From a virus: a stretch of 64,000 nucleotides of DNA. The notes under the pieces were generated by a model that searched no databases, had not been told where the DNA came from, and saw only the letters and a program-made list of their open reading frames with translations. This document shows, piece after piece, positions 16,099-22,696 of this stretch (positions are counted from its first letter, which is position 1; every line of letters begins with the position of its first letter). Location: positions 1-64,000 of IMG/VR virus record IMGVR_UViG_3300044591_000896. One strand, 5' to 3'. Made by a program: the position numbers and the translations under genes.

Positions 16099-16269
16099 AT
16101 GACTATCACTTACTCAATTTGGCAAGGCTCTCGCTTACTATCTATCGACAATGTAGCGCATGAGGTTAAGGCTATTGACCACCTAATAGATTCGCTTAAC
16201 GATAGCGACCTAGGCAAGAAAACAAAATTCACCGCTAACATTCAAAACATAAAGGTAGGGGCTAACTAA
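16099..16269 (+). CDS. Small hypothetical protein
   Basis: 56 residues starting MTITYSIWQGSRLLSIDNVA. Linked to the next gene by a TAATG overlap. No domain recognised. Confidence 0.6.
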   Translation: MTITYSIWQGSRLLSIDNVAHEVKAIDHLIDSLNDSDLGKKTKFTANIQNIKVGAN

Positions 16270-16406
16270 TGACTATTGAACTAGATAACTATGGTTTCAT
16301 GCTAGATACAGAATGGTGCTATGTTGCACTATCATGGCAACTACTAATCACCACCGCCCTACTAGTAACCGCTTACAAGATTTACAAGAGAAAGAAGAAT
16401 AAGTAA
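16269..16406 (+). CDS. Small single-helix membrane protein
   Basis: 45 residues; hydrophobic helix WQLLITTALLVTAY followed by a basic KIYKRKKNK tail, predicting an inner-membrane protein with a cytoplasmic C-terminus. TAATG overlaps on both sides. Confidence 0.6.
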   Translation: MTIELDNYGFMLDTEWCYVALSWQLLITTALLVTAYKIYKRKKNK

Positions 16407-16558
16407 TGAGAAAATGCAAGATAGATGTATGCGATTCCACCGAATTAGTTTATAGCGGTGTAGATGCTTTCCTATTGGGTGTTCCTACAGAAACCTATTG
16501 CTATGAATGTTCTAACAATGGAGATGCACATAGAGAATTGCTAGAGGTTTCTAACTAA
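16406..16558 (+). CDS. Small zinc-finger-like protein
   Basis: 50 residues with CKIDVC and YCYEC, a two-pair cysteine arrangement. TAATG overlap with the next gene. Function unknown. Confidence 0.6.
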   Translation: MRKCKIDVCDSTELVYSGVDAFLLGVPTETYCYECSNNGDAHRELLEVSN

Positions 16559-16680
16559 TGAATAGACTATTAACTACTATCGTTCAACTATCTATTGCTA
16601 TCCCCGCCCTATACATGATGAGGATCGTGTATCATGATTTCAAGGCGGAGATGCGTGAGATGTGGCAAGAATCACACTAG
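16558..16680 (+). CDS. Small membrane-associated peptide
   Basis: 40 residues; hydrophobic N-terminal helix (LLTTIVQLSIAIPALYMM) then an amphipathic charged tail. Last gene of the TAATG-coupled chain 16099-16680. Confidence 0.55.
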   Translation: MNRLLTTIVQLSIAIPALYMMRIVYHDFKAEMREMWQESH

Positions 16681-16684
16681 CCTA

Positions 16685-16830
16685 ACGGCGTGTCGGCTTG
16701 ACATTGTCAAGCTGGCCCGCAAAGGCGCGGGGTCGGGCGTGTCGTTATGAACATGTTATAAAATCCCCTGAAATTTACGGCGTGTCGATTTGACAGACAA
16801 AACGGACATATTGGTGTGATGCTTATCACA
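16685..16830. repeat. Composite intergenic control module, copy A
   Basis: In order: CGGCGTGTCG, palindrome GCTTGACATTGTCAAGC, GGCCCGC hairpin, CCTGAAATTT (16767 on), CGGCGTGTCG again, and a perfect CRP-type site (16815-16830). The same blocks recur near 18.25, 19.45, 21.33, 22.65 and 24.93 kb. Confidence 0.7.
16815..16830. promoter_or_regulatory. CRP/GlxR-type operator (perfect)
   Basis: TGTGA-TGCTTA-TCACA, 57.5 bp (centre) before the TGTCAG box at 16880. Confidence 0.75.
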
Positions 16831-16879
16831 TGCGTTGAGCGTCTTACTATATGGACTTACTGGCTAGTAATGTCATAAA

Positions 16880-16901
16880 TGTCAGTCCCATCTGGTACAA
16901 T
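16880..16901 (+). promoter_or_regulatory. TGTCAG promoter, copy 2
   Basis: TGTCAG, ten bases, TACAAT with TGG directly before it. Leader contains CAACGAAAGAAGG before the ATG at 16935. Confidence 0.75.
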
Positions 16902-16934
16902 ACTCTTATAACAACAACGAAAGAAGGTCAATTC

Positions 16935-17054
16935 ATGAACCTAGATGAATTCCGTGCCCATGTAGAGGCAACCCGTCAAGCAAGCAAGGCAGAAGCCTTG
17001 TCAGTGCTATCTGCTACAATGTCCGTATCAACAACAACGAAAGAAGGTCGCTAA
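16935..17054 (+). CDS. 39-residue peptide overlapping the next promoter
   Basis: Begins MNLDEFRAHVEATRQASKAE. Its last ~20 codons coincide with a second TGTCAG promoter and leader (16999-17040), so the C-terminal TTTKEGR is encoded by the downstream gene's ribosome site. It may be a true small protein or a by-product of promoter duplication. Confidence 0.5.
   Translation: MNLDEFRAHVEATRQASKAEALSVLSATMSVSTTTKEGR
16999..17020 (+). promoter_or_regulatory. TGTCAG promoter, copy 3 (inside 39-residue ORF)
   Basis: TGTCAG, ten bases, TACAAT. The leader shares CAACAACGAAAGAAGGTC with copy 2. Drives 17054. Confidence 0.7.
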
Positions 17055-17260
17055 TGTCAGCGAATGTCTATAATGTCGAAAGCCTCTTAGTAGGTAAAAT
17101 GTATTACTCTAATTCAGTAAAGGGCGAGATTATCTCAGCCGAAAAAAATGATGATGTATGGTACTCAGGTGCAGATACATACAAGGTGCAAATTCGCCCT
17201 GTAAATTCTTTTGATTTCAAGGACACATACCGCTATGTAGCGGTGAAGGTTGGTGAATAA
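17054..17260 (+). CDS. Small hypothetical early protein
   Basis: 68 residues, beta-rich (VGKMYYSNSVKGEIISAEKN), resembling a small SH3-like barrel by strand pattern only. First gene of the 17054-17565 unit. Function unknown. Confidence 0.65.
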   Translation: MSANVYNVESLLVGKMYYSNSVKGEIISAEKNDDVWYSGADTYKVQIRPVNSFDFKDTYRYVAVKVGE

Positions 17261-17422
17261 ATGATAGATGTAATTGACTCAACCGAATTTTATTCGGTAC
17301 TAGATGAATCACACTTCTGCTGTGATGAAATGCAATTCCGTTATGTATGCAAGGCGCATGATGAATACATGGGTTGCTACTTTTGCGAATTTGATTACAA
17401 CAAAGAATGTGAGTGTGAATAA
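17261..17422 (+). CDS. Cysteine-rich zinc-binding-like protein
   Basis: 53 residues with seven cysteines (CC, VC, GCYFC, CEC), so one or two zinc sites are plausible. TAATG overlap to the next gene. Confidence 0.6.
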   Translation: MIDVIDSTEFYSVLDESHFCCDEMQFRYVCKAHDEYMGCYFCEFDYNKECECE

Positions 17423-17565
17423 TGGGATACATTGAGATTTTTAGAATGGATCAAAATGGTGCAGGTTGGGTAGATTTATCTGACGCTACCCCTGATGAAC
17501 TATTTACTATTGAGGTAGGGCTACTTAATGAGGGAGCCTTATTCCATACCCCCGAATCTGACTAA
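17422..17565 (+). CDS. Small hypothetical protein
   Basis: 47 residues, starts MGYIEIFRMDQNGAGWVDLS. No motif recognised. Its stop lies immediately before the next TGTCAG promoter. Confidence 0.55.
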   Translation: MGYIEIFRMDQNGAGWVDLSDATPDELFTIEVGLLNEGALFHTPESD

Positions 17566-17567
17566 TT

Positions 17568-17589
17568 TGTCAGACCCCTCTGCTACAAT
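17568..17589 (+). promoter_or_regulatory. TGTCAG promoter, copy 4
   Basis: TGTCAG, ten bases, TACAAT with TGC before it. Leader CACGAAAGGG. Drives 17618. Confidence 0.75.
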
Positions 17590-17617
17590 ACTCTAACAAC
17601 CACGAAAGGGAAAACCT

Positions 17618-17824
17618 ATGTACCAAATCTCTGTTTCATACGATAGCAAGCCTATCCATTTCAATAAAAACTATGTAGACGCTTTAGAGGCTTTTACCGA
17701 ATTCAACAAATTTGTTGATTGGGGTTGGGCTAATGAATACTCAACTGTAAATCTACAAATGCCAACTGGCAAAATGTATACACGCACATTTTATCGTGAA
17801 GGACGAAAGGTCGTAACAAAATGA
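17618..17824 (+). CDS. Small protein homologous to N-terminal half of the 42390 protein
   Basis: 68 residues. 'SVSYDSKPIHFNKNYVDALE', 'DWGWANEYSTVNLQ' and 'GKMYTRTFYREG' align with 'TIARDGESPVRSIYHLNNA', 'DWGFAKDYLTVSLH' and 'GKITTKVLKRP' of the 42390-42845 protein. Overlaps the next gene by 4 bp (ATGA). Function unknown. Confidence 0.7.
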   Translation: MYQISVSYDSKPIHFNKNYVDALEAFTEFNKFVDWGWANEYSTVNLQMPTGKMYTRTFYREGRKVVTK

Positions 17825-18006
17825 TGACACGCAAAGACTATGTAGCAACCGCAGAAATTCTAAAGTATGCAAGCGATAAAGCGCACCCCGCTTTATTTTC
17901 TAAAATGGTAAATGATTTTGCGGAAATGTTTGCAAAAGATAATCCGCGTTTTGATGTTGTGAGATTTCACGAAGCAAGCAATTACAAAGTAAAGGTAGGC
18001 AAATAA
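17821..18006 (+). CDS. Small protein homologous to C-terminal half of the 42390 protein
   Basis: 61 residues. 'DYVATAEILKYASDKAHPAL' and 'DFAEMFAKDNPRFDVVRFHE' align with 'DYIKAEEILLSVRPHLDPEI' and 'DFAGLFSRDNIRFDVSRFFK' at the end of the 42390-42845 protein. The two plus-strand genes are thus a split version of that single protein. Confidence 0.7.
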   Translation: MMTRKDYVATAEILKYASDKAHPALFSKMVNDFAEMFAKDNPRFDVVRFHEASNYKVKVGK

Positions 18007-18117
18007 ATGCAAATCGTTGAAATGTTTGTGTGTTCAGATTGTGAAGATTTCGGTGCAGTTTATATTGAAGGGAATGTGTTAAGTGTTAAAAGATGTGAAT
18101 GTATTGCAGAAGATTAA
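18007..18117 (+). CDS. Small zinc-knuckle-like peptide
   Basis: 36 residues with CSDC and RCECIAED. Start codon directly follows the previous stop. Function unknown. Confidence 0.55.
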   Translation: MQIVEMFVCSDCEDFGAVYIEGNVLSVKRCECIAED

Positions 18118-18214
18118 ACGAATTCAAGAATTGCGAAGATCAAATGCAGCAACCGCAATTCCTTCAAAGAAAAAATATTCACGAAAGCGCAAGCATAAAA
18201 ATTCAGAGTATTGA
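18083..18214 (+). CDS. Small basic protein
   Basis: 43 residues from a GTG with GAAGGGA upstream: MLKDVNVLQKIKRIQELRRS, ending in a Lys/Arg-rich KKKYSRKRKHK tail. Preferred over the ATG frame 18099-18284, which shows no protein-like composition. It may bind nucleic acid through its basic tail. Confidence 0.5.
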   Translation: MLKDVNVLQKIKRIQELRRSNAATAIPSKKKYSRKRKHKNSEY

Positions 18215-18221
18215 ATATTTA

Positions 18222-18300
18222 TGCGGCCCGCAATCTTTTGTGGGGGGCAAGTGTGAATTACGACACATTTTAAAAATCGCCTGAATTTTGCGGCGTGTCG
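18222..18300. repeat. Composite intergenic control module, copy B
   Basis: GGCCCGCAA, a near-match CRP site (18252-18267), TTACGAC, CGCCTGAATTTT (18278-18289) and CGGCGTGTCG. Confidence 0.65.
18252..18267. promoter_or_regulatory. CRP/GlxR-type operator (one mismatch)
   Basis: TGTGA-ATTACG-ACACA, 50.5 bp (centre) upstream of the TGTCAG box at 18310. Confidence 0.5.
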
Positions 18301-18309
18301 ATTATGATA

Positions 18310-18331
18310 TGTCAGTGGCCCATGGTATTAT
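18310..18331 (+). promoter_or_regulatory. TGTCAG promoter, copy 5
   Basis: TGTCAG, ten bases, TATTAT with TGG before it. Leader AACGAAAGG. Drives 18361. Confidence 0.75.
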
Positions 18332-18360
18332 TCTCTTAAATCTAACGAAAGGTCCAACTC

Positions 18361-18570
18361 ATGGAACTATTTACTGTTGCTTGCTTGAACTATGAAATTT
18401 GTGGCGATATGGCTACCTTTGATTCTGATTCAGAATATGAAATCTATGGCGATGATTATATCTGCGCTGAATGCTATGCGTCTGAGGAAATGGAATTCTT
18501 TGAAACTATAGGCTGGGCAGATTCAGACGCATTAGCGTCTGCAGGCCATGGAATGGATGAGGATTACTAA
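18361..18570 (+). CDS. Small acidic zinc-finger-like protein
   Basis: 69 residues. CLNYEIC and CAECYASEEMEFFE give two cysteine pairs; strongly acidic. One base separates its stop from the GP88 start. Function unknown. Confidence 0.65.
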   Translation: MELFTVACLNYEICGDMATFDSDSEYEIYGDDYICAECYASEEMEFFETIGWADSDALASAGHGMDEDY

Positions 18571-18571
18571 T

Positions 18572-19321
18572 ATGTCAGATCTAACCGCTATAATTACCCC
18601 TATGAAACTTAAACGGTCCAACGATAGAAAGGTGGCTAACCTTGTCACAAAAAATGGAAAGCAAGCAGCAATTGCTAACACATTCGGATTACCTGCAGGA
18701 AAAGACTATTCATGTCCTGGCGCTACGTCTATCTGCGAAAGTGTTTGCTACGCTGGCAAATTGGAAAAGCTCTTCCCTGGTGTAAAAACTAATCTTCTCC
18801 ACAATTGGGAGCTCTTACGCAATGCAGACATGGACACAATGCTCATTCTATTAGATGAGATGATTGTTGAATTTATTGCTGATTGTGAAAAGAAAGACGC
18901 TCCTAAATTATTCCGTATCCACTGGGACGGTGATTTTTTCAATGATACATATACATATGCGTGGAAAGTAATTATTACTAATCATCCTGATATTCAATTT
19001 TGGGTTTATACTCGTGTAAAGTCTGCAGCGCTTATTCTTAAGGATGTTGCTAACCTATCTCTTTATTATTCCACCGACGATGATAATAAAGAAATTGGTC
19101 ATGAGTTAAAAGTAAATGAAGGTATTCGCCTTGCATATCTTGGGAAGACTTTTGCCGTAACTGAGGGCACCATGAAAGAATTGACTGGCAAGCCTGGCGC
19201 TAAATGTCCTGAGAATATGAAAAGCATTCCACTTATTAGCAATGCAGGCTCTGCATGCGTGTCATGCGGTCTCTGCGTATATGGTAAAGCGGATGTTAGA
19301 TTTTCTGCGAGTAAAAAATGA
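18572..19321 (+). CDS. GP88-family phage protein
   Basis: 249 residues from the ATG at 18572 (upstream in-frame ATGs lie within the previous gene). Hallmarks are an N-terminal 'NGKQAAIANTFGLPAG' region, 'CPGATSICESVCYAGK' with conserved cysteines, 'FRIHWDGDFF' and 'FWVYTR', and a C-terminal CVSCGLC cluster. This is the GP88 family found in actinobacteriophages and related elements; the cysteines suggest an Fe-S or zinc centre, but the activity is not established. Confidence 0.8.
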   Translation: MSDLTAIITPMKLKRSNDRKVANLVTKNGKQAAIANTFGLPAGKDYSCPGATSICESVCYAGKLEKLFPGVKTNLLHNWELLRNADMDTMLILLDEMIVEFIADCEKKDAPKLFRIHWDGDFFNDTYTYAWKVIITNHPDIQFWVYTRVKSAALILKDVANLSLYYSTDDDNKEIGHELKVNEGIRLAYLGKTFAVTEGTMKELTGKPGAKCPENMKSIPLISNAGSACVSCGLCVYGKADVRFSASKK

Positions 19322-19413
19322 CGGATATACTAGGGGCAATTATTGGAGTCGGGATCTTAATCGGATTACTGGTCCCGCTTCCAATAATTATTTATACAAT
19401 ATTTAAACAATAG
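19318..19413 (+). CDS. 31-residue membrane peptide
   Basis: MTDILGAIIGVGILIGLLVP then PLPIIIYTIFKQ: nearly all hydrophobic. ATGA overlap with the GP88 gene. Confidence 0.55.
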   Translation: MTDILGAIIGVGILIGLLVPLPIIIYTIFKQ

Positions 19414-19460
19414 CGGCGTGTCAGCTTGACAAGATCAAGCTGGCCCGCAATGTTGCGGGG

Positions 19461-19469
19461 TTATCCACA
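19461..19469 (+). promoter_or_regulatory. DnaA box (perfect)
   Basis: TTATCCACA, 9/9 to the bacterial DnaA-box consensus. Confidence 0.65.
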
Positions 19470-19481
19470 GGGTTACGGGAG

Positions 19482-19490
19482 TTATCCACA
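19482..19490 (+). promoter_or_regulatory. DnaA box (perfect)
   Basis: TTATCCACA, same orientation, 21 bp after the first. Confidence 0.65.
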
Positions 19491-19502
19491 ATCCCTTGAA
19501 AT

Positions 19503-19518
19503 TGTGATTAATCTCACA
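19503..19518. promoter_or_regulatory. CRP/GlxR-type operator (perfect)
   Basis: TGTGA-TTAATC-TCACA, centre 41.5 bp upstream of the TGTCAG box at 19552, the same distance as at 15555. Confidence 0.75.
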
Positions 19519-19551
19519 AAAGCTGCGACACGCCGTAAATGGATTAGGTAA

Positions 19552-19573
19552 TGTCAGTGGCATAGTGTAAAAT
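19552..19573 (+). promoter_or_regulatory. TGTCAG promoter, copy 6
   Basis: TGTCAG, ten bases, TAAAAT. Leader AAACGAAAGG. Drives 19603. Confidence 0.75.
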
Positions 19574-19602
19574 ACTCTTATCAACCAAACGAAAGGCAAC
19601 AA

Positions 19603-19827
19603 ATGTCAAATGTAATCCGTGTTCCACACACAGTAGTATTCGAGGCTATTATTAACCTTGATACTATTCCTGCAAACCTACTACCTGCGCTAATTGCGCT
19701 TGATGAAGCAACAATGACTCAAATGTGCAAAGAAGCAACACTACACGCACTTGCTATGTCTAATGTATTACCACTTGCAAATGAAAATAATACTTGGGCT
19801 GAAGTAACTATCAAGGGAGATAACTAA
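19603..19827 (+). CDS. Small hypothetical early protein
   Basis: 74 residues with an amphipathic helix-rich core (PANLLPALIALDEATMTQMC). Behind an AAAGG leader. Two bases separate it from 19830. Function unknown. Confidence 0.65.
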   Translation: MSNVIRVPHTVVFEAIINLDTIPANLLPALIALDEATMTQMCKEATLHALAMSNVLPLANENNTWAEVTIKGDN

Positions 19828-19829
19828 TA

Positions 19830-20096
19830 ATGGGATACACAACAGCATTAGCATTAGAAGAAGAATTGTCTTTAGAGGCAGGACTTGCTTATCACTTGCA
19901 GGGTAATCATTACCCACCCGTTCCCGTCTCAATGGTGCAACCTTGCATAGACGCTATTGATGCGTTCTATGATGAGGATTTTGATCGTGAGATTAATTTA
20001 CCTGAAGGTATCTCTTGGCGAGGTAAAACTTCAGCACCCGCATCTGCCATAATTGATGCTCACCACTTAGACCCGTGGCTACCTGAGTGTGATTAA
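19830..20096 (+). CDS. Hypothetical early protein
   Basis: 88 residues, acidic, with GNHYPPVPVSMVQPCIDAID, a pattern seen in small phage proteins of unknown role. Its stop overlaps the CRP-type site at 20088. Confidence 0.65.
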   Translation: MGYTTALALEEELSLEAGLAYHLQGNHYPPVPVSMVQPCIDAIDAFYDEDFDREINLPEGISWRGKTSAPASAIIDAHHLDPWLPECD

Positions 20097-20103
20097 CCTC
20101 ACA
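20088..20103. promoter_or_regulatory. CRP/GlxR-type operator (perfect)
   Basis: TGTGA-TTAACC-TCACA, centre 46.5 bp before TGTCAG at 20142. Confidence 0.75.
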
Positions 20104-20141
20104 CAATAATTTTCTCAAATACTGAGATAGGGCTAGACAAA

Positions 20142-20163
20142 TGTCAGACCCCAATGTTATACT
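20142..20163 (+). promoter_or_regulatory. TGTCAG promoter, copy 7
   Basis: TGTCAG, ten bases, TATACT with TGT before it. Leader AAAGAAAAGAGG. Drives 20192. Confidence 0.75.
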
Positions 20164-20191
20164 ACCTACCTAACAAAGAAAAGAGGCAAAA

Positions 20192-20368
20192 ATGACAATC
20201 AACGACAAGTTGTATCAGGTTGGCGATTTATTCACCACCCTAAAGTCAAAGAAAACAGGTGTGATTAAGGAAATCCACCCACAGGCATCTGGCTCGGTGC
20301 GTGTGTTGCTAGAAATGCCAAACAAGGAAACTCGCTGGACTTCGGTATCAGCAAGCACTTTGGCATAA
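20192..20368 (+). CDS. Small hypothetical protein
   Basis: 58 residues, beta-rich: 'GDLFTTLKSKKTGVIKEIHP' and 'VRVLLEMPNKETRWTSV' resemble a small SH3-like barrel. Function unknown. Confidence 0.6.
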   Translation: MTINDKLYQVGDLFTTLKSKKTGVIKEIHPQASGSVRVLLEMPNKETRWTSVSASTLA

Positions 20369-20383
20369 AACTAAATAATCGAA

Positions 20384-20448
20384 ACAGGGGCAGTTTAAGA
20401 GAGTGTTCTCGCCCAATGTCGTAAGTAAGAACTCTCTCCCTTCGGGGA
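20384..20448 (+). other. Structured intergenic RNA element, copy 1
   Basis: GGGGCAG at the start, AGAGAGTGTTCT pairing with AGAACTCTCT, then CCC-TTCG-GGG. It resembles the element at 20933-21001 in its AGTAAG centre and CTCTCCCTT-NN-GGG end. Could be the 3' structure of the 20192 transcript. Confidence 0.4.
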
Positions 20449-20450
20449 AA

Positions 20451-20472
20451 TGTCAGACCCCCCTGCTATACT
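20451..20472 (+). promoter_or_regulatory. TGTCAG promoter, copy 8
   Basis: TGTCAG, ten bases, TATACT with TGC before it. Leader CAACGAAAGG. Drives 20510. Confidence 0.75.
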
Positions 20473-20509
20473 ATCCACTAACAACAACCCACCAACGAAA
20501 GGTAACACA

Positions 20510-20926
20510 ATGTCAAGAGCAATCACAGTAAAGGTGGCAACACCTAAAGTAATCAAGGCTTTGGAAACAAAGTTAGCAACAATCAAGAAGGACTATGCAG
20601 AGCAAGGTGCAAACGAGGCTAAGTATGAAAAGGCTCGTAAGGCTTGGCAGAAAGAACTTCAGGATTATGCAATCGCAAACATCAAGAAGTCAGAGAACCT
20701 TCGCACAAACTATCGTTCTTGGAATAACACACTCAACATTGACTTTGATTTGACAGTATCCGAAAAGGATTTGCCAAAAGAGCCTGAGCGTGATTTTACA
20801 GTTATGCACCAACACTCATACAATGAAATTGTAGAGGACATTACAAATGCTCTCACAATTCTAAAGATGACAGATGAGGAAACAGTAAATGCTTCTACAA
20901 TGAAGCAAATTGCTCGTTATCTCTAA
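20510..20926 (+). CDS. Hypothetical helical early protein
   Basis: 138 residues from the ATG at 20510 (the 20450 ATG lies in the promoter). Charged and helix-rich: 'VIKALETKLATIKKDYAEQG' and 'YEKARKAWQKELQDYAIANI' suggest a coiled coil. No enzymatic motif. Confidence 0.65.
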   Translation: MSRAITVKVATPKVIKALETKLATIKKDYAEQGANEAKYEKARKAWQKELQDYAIANIKKSENLRTNYRSWNNTLNIDFDLTVSEKDLPKEPERDFTVMHQHSYNEIVEDITNALTILKMTDEETVNASTMKQIARYL

Positions 20927-20932
20927 ATAATT

Positions 20933-21001
20933 TGGGGGGCAGAACTAAAGTCCTGAACCCAAACGACCTGAGTAAGTCGCCAAACTGCTCTCCCTTATGG
21001 G
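20933..21001 (+). other. Structured intergenic RNA element, copy 2
   Basis: GGGGGGCAG can pair with CTGCTCTCC over 9 bp (two wobbles), enclosing CGAC-CTGAGTAA-GTCG; CCC-TTAT-GGG follows. It lies in the leader of 21026, which has no TGTCAG promoter of its own. Confidence 0.4.
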
Positions 21002-21025
21002 ACAACTACTAACAAAGGTAATACA

Positions 21026-21286
21026 ATGGCAAATCGTTTTAGAGTTGAAATCTATGACGCAAACAAAATGAATGACATCACAATCTATTCAGATCAAGGT
21101 GTTGATAAAGAATACTTAACTGAATTAGTATTCAGCAACATCAGAAACTTTAGCGGAAGAGTTAATGCTTATGTTTTTGATAATGTAAAAAAGAAAAAGA
21201 CAACTGCATTATTTTTTGATGAGAAGACAGTTGAAAAAGTTAATTCAATTACACGTGGCTTAAAGAAAATGGAGTTGGGGTTATAA
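21026..21286 (+). CDS. Small hypothetical early protein
   Basis: 86 residues, alternating beta and helix (NRFRVEIYDANKMNDITIYS). Basic C-terminal half. Preceded by AAAGG. Function unknown. Confidence 0.6.
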   Translation: MANRFRVEIYDANKMNDITIYSDQGVDKEYLTELVFSNIRNFSGRVNAYVFDNVKKKKTTALFFDEKTVEKVNSITRGLKKMELGL

Positions 21287-21316
21287 ACCCCAGCTTCGCC
21301 CGCAATATTGCGGGGT

Positions 21317-21325
21317 TATCCACAG
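21317..21325 (+). promoter_or_regulatory. DnaA box (perfect)
   Basis: TTATCCACA directly after the palindrome at 21300. Confidence 0.65.
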
Positions 21326-21359
21326 GTTTACGACTGCTTGTGGAAAACGCCTGAATTTT

Positions 21360-21375
21360 TGTGAGATTACTCACA
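21360..21375. promoter_or_regulatory. CRP/GlxR-type operator (perfect)
   Basis: TGTGA-GATTAC-TCACA, centre 46.5 bp before TGTCAG at 21414, identical to the 20088/20142 pair. Confidence 0.75.
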
Positions 21376-21413
21376 TGGATCAAATCGGACAAATGACTAA
21401 CTAATCTAGACAA

Positions 21414-21435
21414 TGTCAGTGCCACCTGTTATAAT
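21414..21435 (+). promoter_or_regulatory. TGTCAG promoter, copy 9
   Basis: TGTCAG, ten bases, TATAAT with TGT before it. Leader ATCGAAAGG. Drives the DUF932 gene. Confidence 0.75.
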
Positions 21436-21467
21436 TGCTTAATCAACCAATCGAAAGGAATAAATCC

Positions 21468-22472
21468 ATGGCTCATAATCTAGAAATGGAAAATGGCGAA
21501 GTTGCATTTGCACTTCGTGGCGCACCTGCTTGGCATAATCTTGCCAATCGTATTTTCTCACAAGATGAGGAAGTAACTACACAATCTATGCTTGAAGAAG
21601 CAAAGTTATCAAATTGGAATGTTCGTCTATCTCCAATCACTGAGCACATTCCAGAATCTTGGAATGATGTATCTACTGCATCTCTTGTCATTCGTGATAA
21701 TCCATTCAATGGCGGAACTGATGTTCTTGCTACTGTTGGTAAGCGTTACAAGCCTGTGCAGAATGAAGAATTGTTTGCATTTGCTGATGCAATTCACGAT
21801 GCCAATGCTGATTGCCGTTGGGAATCTGCTGGCTCACTAAAGAAGGGCAAAGTTGTATTCGGTACTGTGGATATTCCTCGTACAATGGTTCTTGACCCAC
21901 AAGGTGCTAACGATGAAACTAAACTCTATCTAATTGTTTGGACATCACACGATGGTTCTGTTGCGGTGCAGGCTGCCGTTACTCCTGTTCGTGTTGTATG
22001 CCAAAACACTCTCAACCTTGCAATGAAAAGCGCAAAGCAATCTTTCAAGATTCGCCACACGCAATCTGTTGAAGGTCGCATTCAAGTTGCTCGTGAAACT
22101 CTTGGGCTTGCTCTTGGATACTTTGATGAATTCGAAAAAGAGGCTCAATCTCTTTACACTCAGGCAATTACTGATGCTGAATTCTCTAAGTTGATTCAGA
22201 CAATCTATCCAAAGCCTGAAAAGGATTCTAAGGGTGCGCTAAAGAAGTGGGAAAATAAGGTTGTTCTACTTGATGACCTTTATCATAACTCACCAACTAA
22301 CGCTACAATCAAGGGAACAAAGTGGGGCGCATTCAATGCACTTACTGAGCGACTTGATTACTATCGTTCAGGTCGTGGTAATTCTGAATCACTAATGGCT
22401 GGTGCATCAGGATTTGACCCTGTACTAACCGCAGAGAAAAATAAAATTCTCAAGTTAGTAAAATCATTTTAA
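21468..22472 (+). CDS. DUF932 / phage-plasmid-like protein
   Basis: 334 residues, starting MAHNLEMENGEVAFALRGAP then 'AWHNLANRIF'. The 'VGKRYKPVQNEELFAFADAI', 'SHDGSVAVQAAVTPVRVVCQ' and 'NTLNLAM' blocks identify the DUF932 family, widespread on phages and plasmids, with unknown biochemistry. Start 21468 follows AAAGGAA; an upstream ATG at 21435 lies in the promoter. Ends just before a strong terminator, so it forms a single-gene unit under TGTCAG copy 9. Confidence 0.88.
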   Translation: MAHNLEMENGEVAFALRGAPAWHNLANRIFSQDEEVTTQSMLEEAKLSNWNVRLSPITEHIPESWNDVSTASLVIRDNPFNGGTDVLATVGKRYKPVQNEELFAFADAIHDANADCRWESAGSLKKGKVVFGTVDIPRTMVLDPQGANDETKLYLIVWTSHDGSVAVQAAVTPVRVVCQNTLNLAMKSAKQSFKIRHTQSVEGRIQVARETLGLALGYFDEFEKEAQSLYTQAITDAEFSKLIQTIYPKPEKDSKGALKKWENKVVLLDDLYHNSPTNATIKGTKWGAFNALTERLDYYRSGRGNSESLMAGASGFDPVLTAEKNKILKLVKSF

Positions 22473-22483
22473 CTAAATGATTA

Positions 22484-22512
22484 ACGGGGGAGAGAAATCT
22501 CCCCCGTTTTAT
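22484..22512 (+). terminator. Rho-independent terminator after DUF932
   Basis: ACGGGGGAGA pairs with TCTCCCCCGT around GAAA; TTTTATTT follows. Ten-bp GC-rich stem. Confidence 0.92.
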
Positions 22513-22514
22513 TT

Positions 22515-22588
22515 GGTTCGTTAGCTTAGTTGGATAAAGCGCTACCCTGTCACGGTAGAGATCACGGGTTCAAGTCCCGTACGAATCG
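22515..22588 (+). tRNA. tRNA-Asp (anticodon GTC)
   Basis: Acceptor GGTTCGT/ACGAATC (one wobble), D stem GCTT/AAGC, anticodon stem CTACC/GGTAG with loop CTGTCAC, T stem ACGGG/CCCGT with TTCAAGT, discriminator G. CCA not encoded. It directly follows the terminator, so it may be transcribed by read-through. Confidence 0.92.
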
Positions 22589-22623
22589 CAATAAATATTT
22601 ATGCACATTCATGCATAATTATT

Positions 22624-22690
22624 CGCCCGCAATGTTAAGGGAAAATTTGTTGTGTTACGGATCACATAAAAAAAGCCCTGAAAACTATAG
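22624..22690. repeat. Composite intergenic control module, copy E (degenerate)
   Basis: CGCCCGCAATGTT, a CRP site with one mismatch (22651-22666), GTTACGG and GCCCTGAAAA. Confidence 0.55.
22651..22666. promoter_or_regulatory. CRP/GlxR-type operator (one mismatch)
   Basis: TGTGT-TACGGA-TCACA, 38.5 bp (centre) before TGTCAG at 22697. Confidence 0.5.
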
Positions 22691-22696
22691 ACAAAT

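Larger units (their letters stand above)
19412..19535. repeat. Composite intergenic control module, copy C
   Basis: CGGCGTGTC, AGCTTGA-CAAGA-TCAAGCT, CCCGCAATGTTGCGGG hairpin, two DnaA boxes, CCCTTGAAATTG, a perfect CRP site, then GCGACACGCC, the inverted copy of the first block. Confidence 0.75.
21299..21375. repeat. Composite intergenic control module, copy D
   Basis: Perfect 16-bp palindrome CCCGCAATATTGCGGG (21300-21315), DnaA box, TTTACGAC, CGCCTGAATTTT (21349-21360), CRP site. The most compact copy. Confidence 0.75.

Noticed and set aside
18099-18284. ATG frame overlapping the basic protein
   Set aside because: Runs across the control module; the GTG frame 18083-18214 has a better start and a typical basic phage composition.
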